Shown one piece after another: positions 11,055 to 24,395 of a stretch of DNA of 64,000 nt. Both the position numbers and the translations under genes were made by a program. The stretch comes from Butyriboletus loyo. Lineage: Eukaryota; Basidiomycota; Agaricomycetes; Boletales; Boletaceae. Location: the NCBI GenBank assembly GCA_038093515.1, contig JBBPSI010000014.1:124001-188000 (forward strand). Direction: 5' to 3'. Position 1 is the stretch's first letter; each line of letters begins with the position of its first letter. A model generated the notes under the pieces. The model was not told where the DNA came from and did not search any database. It saw only the letters and a program-made list of their open reading frames with translations.

Positions 11055-14000
11055 ATGAGTCTGAATGTATCGCGCAATGCACTGAACGCGCTACATATCA
11101 GGGTTGTTCGTCGGAACCTCTCTTCCGCGCCGACACCGTCAAAACTCGACTCGAAAGCCTTCTCAAAGACACTGCTTCTCCCAAAGACACCGTTTCCTCT
11201 CTGGGCTGATCCTGCAAAGTCGGAGGAACTGTTTAGAAGGAAAACATGCGACGACCTTTATCAATGGCAGGTTGGTTACGCGTATACTTATGCTGTATGT
11301 CTTATTTTAACGCGGCGATACCTCCCAGGCGCAAAATGCCAAAGGTCCATGGTTCGTAATGCATGATGGGCCGCCGTATGCAAATGGTCATCTTCACATC
11401 GGTATGACATGCTAGCTATCTAGTATCCCATTATTAACAATAATGGACCAGGTCACGCCTTGAACAAGATCCTGAAAGACATCATTAATCGTTTTCATGT
11501 CTCTATTGGTGATCGCGTCCAGTCAGTAAAATCGCGTGCCTTGTATTGGGAAGCTAATACGAATTAACCTGAATAGTTATTTTCCTGGGTGGGACTGTCA
11601 TGGGTTACCCATAGAGAACAAAGCCCTTCAAGATTTGAAGGTGAGCCCTGTTCTAAGGCTCGCAAGCAGTAGTCAATCGCCATACCGTTATAATCATTTC
11701 TGTTTTACCCAGGAAGACCCTCACTCACTTCCGGCGTCCACCATTCGTGATGCAGCGAGGGAGACTGCTGAACGGGAGATGAAGATCCAACGAGCTGAAT
11801 TCGAGAAGTTTGGTATCATGGCAGATTGGAGCAAGGAGTCAACGTATCGGACACTTGGTAACGACTTCTTTCGGAGATCATCGAGTCATTCGTCACTGAC
11901 TCTTTTCCAGACCACCAGTACGAGATGCGGCAGCTTCGTATTTTCCAGAAAATGGTATCCAAAGGTTCGCTCCCTTATGTCACATAACAGCCTGTCGACA
12001 TATTCACGGCCCCTGCTTTCTAGGTCTTATTTACAGAGACTATCGACCTGTTTACTTCTCGCCCTCCTCACGCTCCGCGTTGGCGGAAGCTGAGCTCGTA
12101 TACAGGGACGACCACATCTCGCATTCTGTATATGTAGCATTTACACTTAATTCTGCCCATTTCGATACCCTTGAAGGCACTGAATTGAGCAAGATAACCC
12201 AAGCAATGGGGAAAGAAACAATTCGTCTGCTGGTTTGGACAACTACACCTTGGACTCTCAGTGCTAATATGGTACGTCATGGTATTGTGACACGGTATGG
12301 CCTCAGCTCCTTGAAATCGTCAGGGTATTGCAGTGCACCCGGATCTCATATATACCGTTGTGCGGAGTCCGCGACAGTCTGGGCTTCTTGTTGTTGCGAA
12401 GGATCGACTTTCGGCACTCGAGCGCATCCTTGGTCCACCTGAAGAGATTGAAGTGATAGCGGAGCTACCAGGGTCTGGACTTGTCGGTCTGGGCTACCGA
12501 GGCATCTTTGCCACTGGGGAAGCCTCGTCTGATTCTTCAAATGACTTAAGTGTCATTCCGGCGACACACGTTACTTCCGATTCTGGAACTGGGTTGGTGC
12601 ATTGTGCGCCAGCACATGGTGCCGAAGACTACCTCGCTTTCCGTTCGCAGGGCCTTCTTAGCTCAGGAATGTTGTGTCACGTGGACGGTGAGGGTAAATT
12701 TTCGCAACGTGTGACAGACGTCGTCCCCCCGGAGCTGGGAGGCGAAGCGCCTGTAGGCTTGGAAGTGCTGAAAGGAGGGTCTAAAGCCATCGTGAAGATA
12801 TTGGAAGGTTGCGGGTCGTTGTTGGCTGTTGAAAGGATCAAACACAGATATCCCTATGATTGGAAAACGAACGAACCCGTCATCGTAACGTGAGTTTCCT
12901 ATGAAACTGGCTGCCCAGAAGCTGAGTGCTGACTATCTGTATGGTTCTTACAGAGCGACATCGCAGTGGTTCGCGAATTTGGACAATATTAAACAAAGTG
13001 CATTAAGTGCACTAGAGGAAGTGGCATTCTTTCCCCCCGCTTGTACGTGACTCTGGTAGAACCTTAGGAGTGGCTGTTGACACTTCTCCAGCTCATAATC
13101 GCCTCACAGCATTTGTCCGGTCCCGCTCGGAGTGGTGCATCTCTCGCCAGCGTGTCTGGGGTGTCCCGATACCGTCACTACACCACATTCCCAGTGGCAC
13201 CGCCGTCCTCACCCCTTCTTCCCTTTCTCACATCCTGCGCGTGTTGGACAAGAATGGTGTTAGCTACTGGTGGGATGGACCCGTCAATGACTTCCTCGCT
13301 CCAGAACTCGCTGCCGAATACGGTGAGGCTGGATGGAAGAAGGGTACAGATACGATGGACGTGTGGTTCGATAGTGGAACGAGTTGGTCCATGCTGCCCA
13401 AGATAGACGGGAGGAGGCATCGTGCGGATATCTGTATCGAGGGGTCAGATCAACATCGGGGATGGTTCCAGAGTCAGCTGCTCACTGCAATCGGTTCTGC
13501 CGACCATAACACGACGCCGGCGAGCCCATACGGTACGTTGATCACACACGGTATGGTGCTTGACGAGGCTGGGAAGAAAATGAGCAAGTCACTCGGCAAC
13601 GTTGTTAGTCCGCTAACGGTCATTAACGGCGGTGCTGTAGGTCCTGCATTACTGTGGACAAGCTTCCCGCGAGACTGATAGCACTCAAGGACAAGAAGAA
13701 GGAACCAGCTTATGGGGCAGACGTCCTTCGGCTCTGGGCAGCGACCGTCGAGTATTGGCGTGATATGTCTATTGGCCCTACCGTGCTTGCACAGACTGCA
13801 GAATCTACGAGGAAAATACGAAATTCTACTAGATTCCTACTCGGGAACATCGGTTCGACGGCCTCGCAAGACAGCGAAACGCACTCTGGTGTGGACAAGA
13901 AGGACCTGGGTTTGGTTCGTATTTCCATGCCCGATGACGCGCAAGCAACTTACATTGAAGCAGGCGGAGCGGTACGTCATGAATGAATTATACAAGCTTG

Positions 14001-15052
14001 AACGGACAGCCCTCGAAGGTTACAGGACGTACAACTTCCCCCGAGGTATGTCACGCATGCATCTACTACATAGCGCTGACACCGCATTCAAGTTATGGCC
14101 GCTTTAACAAATTTCGCCAACATCACGCTTTCGTCTCTATACCTGGATATTACAAAGGACGTCTTGTATGCCAATGATGTCCACAGCATCGAGCGTAGAG
14201 TGGTCGTTGATACGCTCAAACGGGTGAGTGTGAACCAAAGCTGGAATCCAGAAAGGTGATTTACATTCACCATCAGATACTGCAAACCATGACATCAGTA
14301 CTGGCCCCAGTACTTCCCTACCTCGCCGAAGAGATACACGCACACCGTGCAACCGAAGCGTCCGGACGCTCTTTCTTCACGAATAAATGGGAATCACTTG
14401 TATGTCTAATTATTACCCGCGATATTGATCACGGCTGACACGTGGTTCATCCCATAACTAGAGTACCGAGTGGGAAGATCCTCGGGCAGAAAAAGACATG
14501 GGTAGCTTGTTTACTGTGCGTAGCGCTGTGCTATCGCTCCTGGAGAAGGCTCGGGGAGATAAGTATGTGCTTACGAGATGTGATGTATGCCTATACGCTG
14601 ACGCTAGTCCCAGGAATCTGAAAAGTGCATTGGAGGCGCAAGTGGTGATCACATTGCCATCTGATGCAAGAGGACTGGAGCTTGTGGAATTGCTAACGCG
14701 TGAAGGTAAGCATGACAGCCACCTTGGAAGCGAACTCGCTCAATCAAAAGGCCACAATTAGCAAGCTTTTTGAAGACCTTCTTCATTGTCTCCGACGTAA
14801 CGTTGACCGAAGAGGTCGATGCGATATCACATTCCTCGGCGTGGGGGTATAGTGGTTCGCTAAGTATCCCAGGTATGCCAAGTCATTATCGCTCATTACC
14901 AAGGATTAAGCAGTCCGATAGGCTCAGATGCTGCAATTGGTCTCCATATCCGACCTGCCTCACTGCATAAATGCCCTCGTTGCTGGACGTTCACGCGGCA
15001 CGAGGAAGATGATCTGTGCTTGAGATGCGCGGACGTCGTGAGGAAACTTTGA
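11055..15052 (+). CDS. ISM1: Mitochondrial isoleucyl-tRNA synthetase
   Basis: Class I aminoacyl-tRNA synthetase charging mitochondrial tRNA-Ile. The N-terminus ([16 protein letters not shown], then VVRRNLSS) is basic and hydroxylated with no acidic residue, like a mitochondrial presequence. The HIGH motif is in [20 protein letters not shown] (near 11372-11470, split by an intron), followed by [12 protein letters not shown]. The editing (CP1) region includes VWTTTPWTL and [13 protein letters not shown] conserved block [16 protein letters not shown] precedes DVWFDSG; the KMSKS loop [10 protein letters not shown] is intact at about 13570. The C-terminus has a zinc finger, CPRCW...CLRC, just before the stop at 15050-15052. 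The gene has more than ten short introns; total length is roughly 1,000 residues, normal for the family. The start is the ATG that opens the presequence. Intron positions in the 3' third were not all verified. Confidence 0.93.
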
Positions 15053-15263
15053 TTGGTACACAAAAATTAGATTAGAAAGTATAGGATGCGTAATGTTTTG
15101 TGGCCGATTGTCAATGAATAGAGAACATTAACGGTGTCGTCTCATTGAACTTGTATCACGACAGACAAGTGTGCAAAAGAGGAGGTGTGGACAGCGTGGG
15201 ACGCGAACGCGGTTGTTTACAACTTGTCAAACAACCTCTCAAGATTCCGACGTCGTACTTTTG

Positions 15264-18200
15264 ATGGGCTCCGAGGGCTTGCAGATAACGATCCCAGGTA
15301 ATGCTTGCATTTTCTTACCTCTCAGCTGCTCATCTCCGTGTAGACTTGGATGAGGATGACTACCAAACCACCCCAGTTCCGTTTGGGCGCGCCGGTGCAT
15401 TTGGGTTTGGCAGTGCTTCCGGTCCAGAGTCGCCCACCATCATCACCCCAACGACAGCGATAGCGGCTGAAAGAAGTTTCTTCAGTGCACACACGCGAGG
15501 CGATTCTCTTGCATCCGACGATTCATTTTTCGACCACGCCCCACGCCGACCATTCGCACACGCTTCTCAGTCGTCGGTCGCGACCACCTCTACCTCTACC
15601 TCCACAGGTACAGGCCCATCCCCGTTCACTAAAAAGACCTCCTTCGCCTCCATCCGAAACGCGTTCAAATCCAGTTTAAAGAACAACGCCGACGTGCCTC
15701 CGCTCCCTAGTTTGGATCACCACCAAGCGTACCCGATCTTGAAGAATCCATTTAACAGATCAACCTCGTCACTTGCTCAAACGTTGAAGCAAAGCAACGC
15801 TCCCAGTCCTCCACATCAGCATCCACGCCCTCCGACGCCTGGAGAATCACGCCCTGTTCGGTCTACGTCTCGCCCCCGTGGCCATTCCACAGCGCGCTCG
15901 CAACATTCATACTCTGGCTCAGTATTTTTCGGTTCGGAGAATGGCAGTGACCACGGGCATGGTTATCCGTTTAGCCATAACCCAAATCATGCATTCACTT
16001 TTGGCCATTCGCCAAATTCGCCACCTCCCGTTCCCCGTGTCCCTGAATCACTGGTCGTTCCGCGGAGTGAGAGTCCAATTATCTCGGAGGACGAAAGTGA
16101 AGATATCAGTTCGTCAAAAACACCTGCGGACTACGCGCTACATGCAGTTTTTATTCGGTTTGCTACCCTTGCGGAAGCAAAGATCGACGCTTTTGTGCGC
16201 GAAAGTCCGGTCAGCATCTTCTGATTTAATACTGCGGTCGCGGACCTTGCTTTTTGCCATGGAAGATTCGCTATTGACACACATGCTTGTTGTTTAGGAT
16301 AGCGATCCGATATTGACCGACTTCTTCGGTCCTACCCTCGACCCACAATTCGATGATCTTCTTCAATCCCTTGGCAAGATCGCACAGAAGCGCGCCAAGA
16401 ATGTCATAGACACTATCATGCGCTGGCGCCGGGGTATACGCGATTCTCCAGCCAATCGATCTGGGCACCCTCGGATGGCCGAACGCGGGTCTCTCGCTGC
16501 GATCTATGTCATGTGCAGAGCACTGGTCACCGTTCTCTCTATGCTTCCTGCGAATGCGCTAAGCGAGACAATAGGGTATAACTTAGAAGAGACTATTTTT
16601 GAACAGTTCAGAAGGCCGTTGCGGACTATGAACCCCAATTACAAGCTGTGCGCAGAGCTGTATGCCGGAGTCCTAGGTTGTTTAGCTGGCATAAGGTGGG
16701 TTTCTGCCATGTCGAAAACACATATGCACGCCCATTGGCTCGTTGCTAATAATATTCCTTTCGTTTGACCTTGATACAGATTCTTGAGTGTCACAGATCG
16801 GTTCCTCAACGAACTTGCCCCTGTGGCACACGGTCAGATTGCGAAGGACTTGGACACGAAGTTCGAGAACCTGGTGAAAGGATTGCGGTTTGTGCAAATC
16901 AAAGTAAGTCTGCATATGTGAACGTCTTGAGCAAGACATGTGGTCCATTGTAGGAGTCTAATATGATCCATAGGTTTGGCCCCCAGAGGCATTCGAAGAA
17001 GGCGCTGAATTCATGGAATCCTTGGCAAGATCATTCGAGAATGCACACGGTCTACGTTTCAAAATGGCTTTTGCAGAGACGCTCACGCGGTTGTTGCATC
17101 CCATTGGCAAGGTGGGAACATGATCCCCTGGTTGGTGATACCCGACTAAACTTTTCTGCAGGCTGCTCAAGCAGAAGTAAACCATCCGCAGTGGGAGAAA
17201 GCGATAGAGCGGATTTACCCTCGTGCAAAGGAAATGATGTCGAAGCCCCGATATTGGCATGTCGCGTATCCACTGGCAGTTACGGCGCTATGCGTGGCAC
17301 CGCATCAGTTTTTCCTAAAAAACTGGATGGGGTGTTTTGAGTATGGGATCAGTAAACTGAAGGTGTCGTCTCGAGTTACTTCGATTGCTCCACCTTGCTG
17401 TGCTCACATGCCGATTCCATAGGACAAACCGTACCGCATTCCCATTCTGAATGGGGTAGTCCGCTTGATCTGGACATATCTTTATCGTTGCCAAGAGCCT
17501 GCATCTACTAGCACATCAAAACTAGATGGGCTTCTTAAGCACTTCTTCCCTGCGGGACGGCCATCCGTCTTTCCACCCGAAGAACACCTCGAACCATTCA
17601 TTTGTGTTGTCCACTTTATCACCTCCCGTCATTTTGAGTATGGCCGCGACTTTTGCATGGAGCTCCTGCAAGAGTCCGCTAGTGCGAGCGGTACATTGGC
17701 TCCTGAGCGTGTTGGGATCTTGGTGCAGGCGACCCTCTTGACATTGCATGGCCTCGAACGTGAGGAACCGACGCCGACGTGGCCGTCCAGTGTCGACTTT
17801 TCAACGATACCTTCATGGGATGATTACCCTTCCTCTTCCGATGTTCTTCCGGCTTCAGTACTCTCTAAACCCGGGATTCAGGACTTCGTTGACCGTTTTG
17901 GTGCGGCAACCTCTACTATTGCACAAGCATGTTTCAAGGCGGTTGGCCATATGTCTGTCTTTGACGAACAATGGTCGCTGGCACGTTCTTCTGCGTCTGG
18001 CAACGCATCTTTCGAAGAATCCCATAACTTCGTTATCCGTCGGCATCCAGAGGGAGCTTTCGTGTATCCAAACCACCTAGTTTCACACATCAGCATCCTG
18101 CAGACGTGCTATCAATCATGGCCACGGTGCCTACACACCTCATCGATCTCTCTTCTCGATGCGGTTGATATGCTTTTACGTGGCGTCGTGCATGTCGAAC

Positions 18201-21200
18201 CGCGAGTGGGTGAGGTTGCAGGGGCGGCTTTGAGAAGGTTCATGAAAGACGTGTTGTATGCGCCAACGGTGCTTAGATGCTTCACCGCGTTCTTGTTTGA
18301 TCCCAAGAATGTCGAACGGGAGGGAACTGGTCATCGAATTCTCCTCGAAAGTGCAAGGCTGTTGAACCTCTGGACTGGCGTGGTGGATACATGGATTACC
18401 GGGCTCTCCCAGAAGCCAAAGCAAGACCTGGCTGGGAGCGATCTGCAGACTGTTCTTCAGCAGGCCGAGGAAATTACACTCGGTGCACTTTTCCTCCTTT
18501 CGTATGAACTAATGCCCGTTCGCTCTGCTGGCGTCAAGCTCCTACGCTCGCTCATTCCCATTTGCAAGGATCTCGCTCCTGAGAGCACCTCGGTCAATGA
18601 TCCCACTCCTTTCTCATTCTTATTTTCATCACTGTTCGAGAACGACACGAAGGAATGTCTACTTCTTCAAGGCTTCGACGAATTGCTCGATCGTGCCGAG
18701 CTAGATCGTCTACAGCAGTGGCAGAGGTCCGCGAAGCCAGACGTTCTTCTCCGAATCGCAGATAGCATCGTAGAGAAAGATCGCAAAATATGGCGCTTCG
18801 TCTATCCAGCATTCATGCGGGCCTCGATGTCAACTTGCGGCAAGCTTATTCCAAATTGTAGGGCTGTCGTCGAAGCTGCCACATCACGTTATCACCCAAC
18901 AATGCTCCGACTTGCTGGGATATCTTCCAGCGGTCGCATGCAATCCTCCCACCCGACAGAGCGAGAAGGGTACAAGCTGATAAAGGAGAACATAACTCTT
19001 ATTGATCAGTCGTACATCTGGACTAGGGTACTTTGTTCCACCGCAGCGGTGTCAGACAATCGACCTGCGATGACACAAGCGGGTCGCGAACACACCCGTG
19101 CACCTTCGGAATCAACCTTTGAGCGCGAGCGAATGTCGACGACGCGCTACCTATTCAAGCACCTGACGCCATTTTTGGACGCGGACTATGCACCATTCCG
19201 AGATACTGCTGTGTTGGCTATCAGTGCATTTCCCCTCGAGGGGTATCCTCAACTCCTAGAGGATCTCAATCTCTTTACGTCTCGTCAATTTTACGACGAC
19301 GGTCGTACTAAGCCTGGCTTGCCTGCGACTGCGATCCGCTCTCGTCGACAAGCCCGCCTGCATTCAGCAGTCGGTCGAATCTACTATCTCACCGCCCCGC
19401 ACCTTCACTCTCTAAAGTCGTCGAGCAAACAAGATGCTCTGTCCCACGCGCTCAAGTTCGTTAGGAACACACAAACGTTCCTGCTTGCACCTGAAAATCG
19501 TGATAATTACTCTTTACAGCGGCTGCGACGCTATTTCTGCGGGCTGGTTGAGCGTCTTTTTGATAGTTTGGAGGATCCTCCCGAGGCGGACGACACCCCT
19601 CACAACATTCATCTCTCTCTCTACCGTTTGTGCGAGGAATGGTGCCAGTATGGTCCACAGAACGAATCCGCCAAAACAAGGTTCATCTTGATGCAAAGGG
19701 CTGCTGCTGCTGCCACAAAAGATCCTGAGGCAGAGTCAGATGCTGGCGAGCGATTTCAACACGAGACCAAATTATTGTCACATGCATCTGCTGGTGCCCT
19801 GTCGTCTCTTTGTGTAAGTTGTAATTCGTTACGAAGCGCAATCTCTCATGCTCTGGATGCTCTAGCAAAAGGCATATCGTTCGGCCGATACCCACGGATT
19901 GAACTCTCCGACCGAACGTCCCATCCCAGACCCTCCTAAACCACTTGAGGCTGCTCAGATTCTGGATCGAATTCATGCTGTGTTTGAAGACGCCCAAGCC
20001 CCGCTGGTGAGGTGTGCTAAGTAAGCTCGCCTGTTCGTCGTGAAATTACATTGACATATTTGGCCTCTTATTTCCTTTTCAGAAAAGCGTTACGGTCTCT
20101 CCTCGTCTTACCTGATGCTGGCACAGATTTACTAGTAGACGTCCTACGCCGAGGATTCTGTAATGCCATGACCACCACACTGAGCAGTGCCGCGTTCTTT
20201 GAGACCATCATGGACGCGATCTGCAACGAACCAGGCCACTCATTCACATTCGCGCAGGTTGTCTGCCTTGGATTAGCCAACCTGTGTCATGGAGACACCA
20301 CGATACGACGGCACGCATTCAACATTCTCGTGGCCATTCATGAACAGTCCGCAGGCGTGATCGCCATGGCCGAGTTCGAAACTATGGTAGCCAATGATAC
20401 CCCGAGCGTCTATCTTCAAGCCCATCGACTAGTTGGAGAATGTCTTGCAGGGGAACATCCGGAGCAAGCCTTCGATGTCCTCGCAGAGGTTACAGTGCTA
20501 CTCTTACGCGTCCACCGCCACGGTAACGAAAGAGTTTGTCATCTCATGTTACAAGGCTTGGAACATTGGATACCAAACCTCGGGATCAGTGCGCCTGACC
20601 CGTCGAGGCTGGCCTTGACATCCAAGGGCAGCCTGGTTGTGTATCACTTGCTCGCTCTTACCAAGCGATTTAGTGATGCACAGCCCGAGCAAATCGCAGC
20701 CATTTGGGCTCAGCTTGTTGAGGTGCCAAACCCATTAGCCGGGCGAGCCGTTGCATCTTTTCTGGTCAACGAATCTCTGAAGGTCACTACGAACGCCTTT
20801 GTCAAGTGTGCTTCCGAGGTTATTGCATGCTTATCTCGTTCAGCGGCAGGTGTACAGATCTTCCAGGAGCTATGCAGCATTTGCGGGCCAGAAAGGATAT
20901 TACCTACATTTGAGCACCGGCTTGAGCAACCGACTCCGGAGGAACTCGAGCTGTGGTCTGATCTTGACGTGCTCTTCGCGGACGATCAGCCCCGCCAACT
21001 CTTGGGTCCCGCTCAGTATGCAATGGTGTATATTGGCTCTATCTCGCTCGAACGCATGTGGACAAATCACGAACAGATACCCATCATCCTATCGGCCGTC
21101 CTCTCTCATCTGGATCACAGGGTCTTAATACTGCGATCAGCTGCGCGTCGCATGCTGTTTCAGCTGACGAGAGCTTGCGTACCCCGGTACCCATCAGCCA

Positions 21201-22939
21201 CGGACAAGGTGGGACAACTTACCAGACAGTCTCTGCTATCAATCATTGCGACCATGGAGGACCAAGGGGATTCTCTTTTTTGGTCAGAAACTGATGCAGA
21301 AGAGATAGTTATGCCTCGCATGAAGTACATCGTCGATCAAGTGGTATCTGTCATTGGGCAATTTGTCCCGGACCTGGCGAAAAACCTAGCCACTTTATCA
21401 ATCTCCTACGTTGAACATTGTCATATTCGCGGCATCGCCAAACGCTCTCTTCAGGTCTTCCGGTTGCTGAACGTCCCTCTCTCTCAAGACGTCCTCGGCC
21501 ATATACTTAGCTGCTTATGCTCTAGCATAAGTGACGATGAAACCGAGCTCCACCACTTTGCTGAGGCGATCATATCTACGCTTTTGGTCTCTGTGGCTCC
21601 GGATGATCTCAACCCTGCCCTCCTTCCCCGCCTTTTCTGGGCCACAGCATCATGTCTCATGACAATTGTTGAATCGGAATTCGCCGCAGCCGTCAAACTC
21701 CTATCCGTGTTACTTGGCAAGTTGGATTTAGACAACACGGAGTTCGTCGAATCAGTACTTGCTCAGTGTCCAGAGTCTTGGAACGGCATGCACAGTTTAC
21801 AGACTTGCCTCCTGAGTGGCTTGCGCTCGGCCACTACTATGGCTGACGCCTTCTCAGCACTTCAGCGGCTGACTAGAATCTCAGATTCTCGACTCATTGA
21901 ACCCTCTGACCGTCGTGTCTGTGATCTTTTCGCGCTCTCCCTTCCGTGGTGTTTGCATTCCATGTCTGGCGACAACCGTGATGCTGCCCTCGACGACTTT
22001 TGCACTTCCATTGCCAACCTTGCTTCGCAGGAGGGCCAGGACACTATCTCTCGCATCATGAACTCCTTCGTTAAACATCGCTTTCGTACCAAAGATGACT
22101 TCCTTCGACAGTCTATCGCTGGGCTTCGCGAATATTATTCGGTTACACGCTGGTCGGATATCGCCACGCTCCTTCTGGGCTTGGTGCTCAATAAGGAGAA
22201 CTGGGTGCGCATCCACACGATGCAAGTGCTGAAGGTGTTCTTCCAGCAACGTGACCCGCGAAACACACACCACTCGCTCGCGACCGAACACCTCATGCCA
22301 TTGTTGCGACTTATCGAGGGTGACCTGGCTGGTCAAGCACTTGACGTTCTTGAAGAACCGACAAACGTGTCTGGGGGACAAAATTCCCGCAACGTTCTCC
22401 GGATGAGCATGCATACCTCAATCAATGCTGCCTCTGTAGACGAAGGAGAAATCTTTGGCGTTCCTGAAGATTCGGGCTGGTGTATCTCCCGAGTCAAATC
22501 CCGGCGATCTATTTGCAGGAATAACATGATGGCAGTCGCGCAAACGTGCATCGGTGCCCTCCGCCCATCGTATATCGATCTAGAGTCACGCTCGCAGATT
22601 ATGTCGTTCGCCGACACGCTGGATGAGGACCTTGGGGTGTTAGTCCAAGACCTCCACGAGCTGAGTGAATTTTTCCAGAACACGAAACCGCGGCCCCGTA
22701 TTTTGGTACCGAGCCAGCAGTTGGAGGAACGCGTGGCATCGATCATCGCGCGGTCGACGGACAACTCCAACGACACACCTCAGACGCCATTTACGGACGC
22801 GTTTCATATTTACAAACCGAATGATTACTCGGACGATTCTGGCGATGATAGCGGTTCTGATTCGGAGCTCGATGCGTTCGTTTATGATTCACCAACGTTT
22901 TACCAGAGTGCACCGAATGGCCGGGGACTGCCCAACTAG
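15264..22939 (+). CDS. TAO3: Furry/Tao3/Mor2-type cell morphogenesis scaffold
   Basis: Giant HEAT-repeat-like protein of the Furry family (Tao3/Pag1 of budding yeast, Mor2 of fission yeast), a scaffold for NDR-family kinases that controls polarised growth. Exons 15264-15297, 15344-16209, 16298-16695, 16780-16903, 16974-17111, 17162-17362, 17423-19813, 19866-20020 and 20083-22939 sum to 7164 nt (2387 residues), the usual size. The start is a short first exon encoding MGSEGLQITIP joined to DLDEDDYQTTP. Residues ~12-260 are disordered and Ser/Pro-rich. The conserved N-terminal block starts at ADYALHAVFIRFATLAEAKI, followed by helical repeats such as RGSLAAIYVMCRALVTVL and KPRYWHVAYPLAVTALCVAP. 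The last ~50 residues are acidic (DDSGDDSGSDSELDAF). It lies 211 bp downstream of the synthetase on the same strand. Role is inferred from the family. Confidence 0.93.
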
Positions 22940-23181
22940 TGCCATTAGTGTATTACGGATATGTACGATACGATTAAAAACACAGCACTCACTTACTGTA
23001 ATTACTTCATCTCGACGCATGGGTAGAATATTCACGTTTTTTGGGCATGTTCAGCTTGCGGTCTGACGTCAGCGTCATGAGGTATATCCTCCCCTCCACC
23101 TCGCCGCACTCGGGCCTCACCACAACCTCCACCTCAGAAACTTCCACCGAATTGTGCAATCAGTAAATCACCAGAGAAAGC

Positions 23182-24395
23182 ATGGGAGATACCGTTATCC
23201 GCGAGGTAAGGTATCGTTCCCCCACTCCCGATTTCCTACACTGCGACGTCACGAAACAGGTCGTCAAGGATGTCTGGACGTTCTCACGGTTTGTTCTGCA
23301 CCGAACGAACGAACCTACCGATTTATCTTTCCTCTAGTCCGTTCGCTAGATATGGCGTATTTCCTATCGGTGGTAGATCGACGGCTGTCAAATTAAGAGA
23401 CGGTGGTGTTTGGGTGCTCGCCTCGACCCCTCTGGACCATGAAACGAAAACCAAGATCAACGAGCTCGGTCCAGTCAAGTATGTTTTTTTGGATGCTCAA
23501 CCCCCCACTCGATCGTCTTTACACGCGCCTAGGTACATCATTAATCCGGATATCGTCCACCATCTGTATCTGTTGGAGTTTAAAATGGCGTACCCTAACG
23601 CCAAGGTCATCGGGGTGGAAGATACGATCACAAGGATGAACGAAAAATCATTTCCATTTGACGGACGTGAGTACTTGGTCTCGTGTTGAGTCGTTGCGGT
23701 GCAGCGAGGTGAACCTACGGCCCTCTGATCAGTCTGGGGTCGCGATCCGCCCGACACGCAGTATGGGTTCGAAGGAGATGTAAGTCGACTTGGCGTACAC
23801 TGGATGCCTGACTGACTCTGTTTCAAAGATCAAGCACTGGTATGTCCAACCAAGAAACGCAGATGTCCAAACGTGAACTCGGCTACGGCTTCTAGTTATT
23901 TCTCTGGCTTCAGAAATAAAGATGTTGCATTCCTTCATATTTCTTCCAGGACTTTGATCCAAGCAGACCTGTTGTACAATCTACCAGCGACTGAACAAGT
24001 GGGTGGGACGAGTTCGTTTGTGCGAGTGGTCCAGCTTTAACTCGGTCCCTAGTACTCGAAATCTTCTAGATGGATCCCTCAAGCAACTTTGAAACCAGAT
24101 TCATGGGCTCACCAAAAGGTCATTCAAGGGCTTGCCATTGACGTTGAGTGAGTTTGAATCAGCGCCTGTCTTGTTGGCGTTTGGATCGATGTGAACATTT
24201 ATCTGTAGAGCGATGAAACGTAGCGCACAGACGGTGGCTTCCTGGGGGTTTGACCGGATAATCCCTTGCCATGGGGTAAGTAATACAAAAAAGGCGCTCC
24301 TCAGAATTTCGGATGCTCACTTCGTCCTCCAGGATGTCATCGAGCGAGGTGGGAACAAAGCATGGCGAGCCGCCTACAAATTCTTCATTGACTAG
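23182..24395 (+). CDS. DUF4336 family protein (metallo-beta-lactamase-like fold)
   Basis: Starts MGDTVIREVVKDVWTFSRPF after joining three small exons (23182-23205, 23260-23288, 23338-23478). Further exons 23533-23666 and 23733-23779, and additional ones after 23829, follow, the last ending at 24395. Family features: GGRSTAVKLRDGGVWVLAST, then LGPVKYIINPDIVHHLYLLEF and YPNAKVIG, the standard DUF4336 core, where the histidine pair of a lactamase-like site has been reduced to a few conserved His residues. The C-terminal exons encode SAQTVASWGFDRIIPCHGDV, like the family's end. Length about 275 residues, typical. Function of the family is not established; it resembles metallo-hydrolases. The exact boundaries of the exons between 23829 and 24210 are less certain. 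Confidence 0.8.
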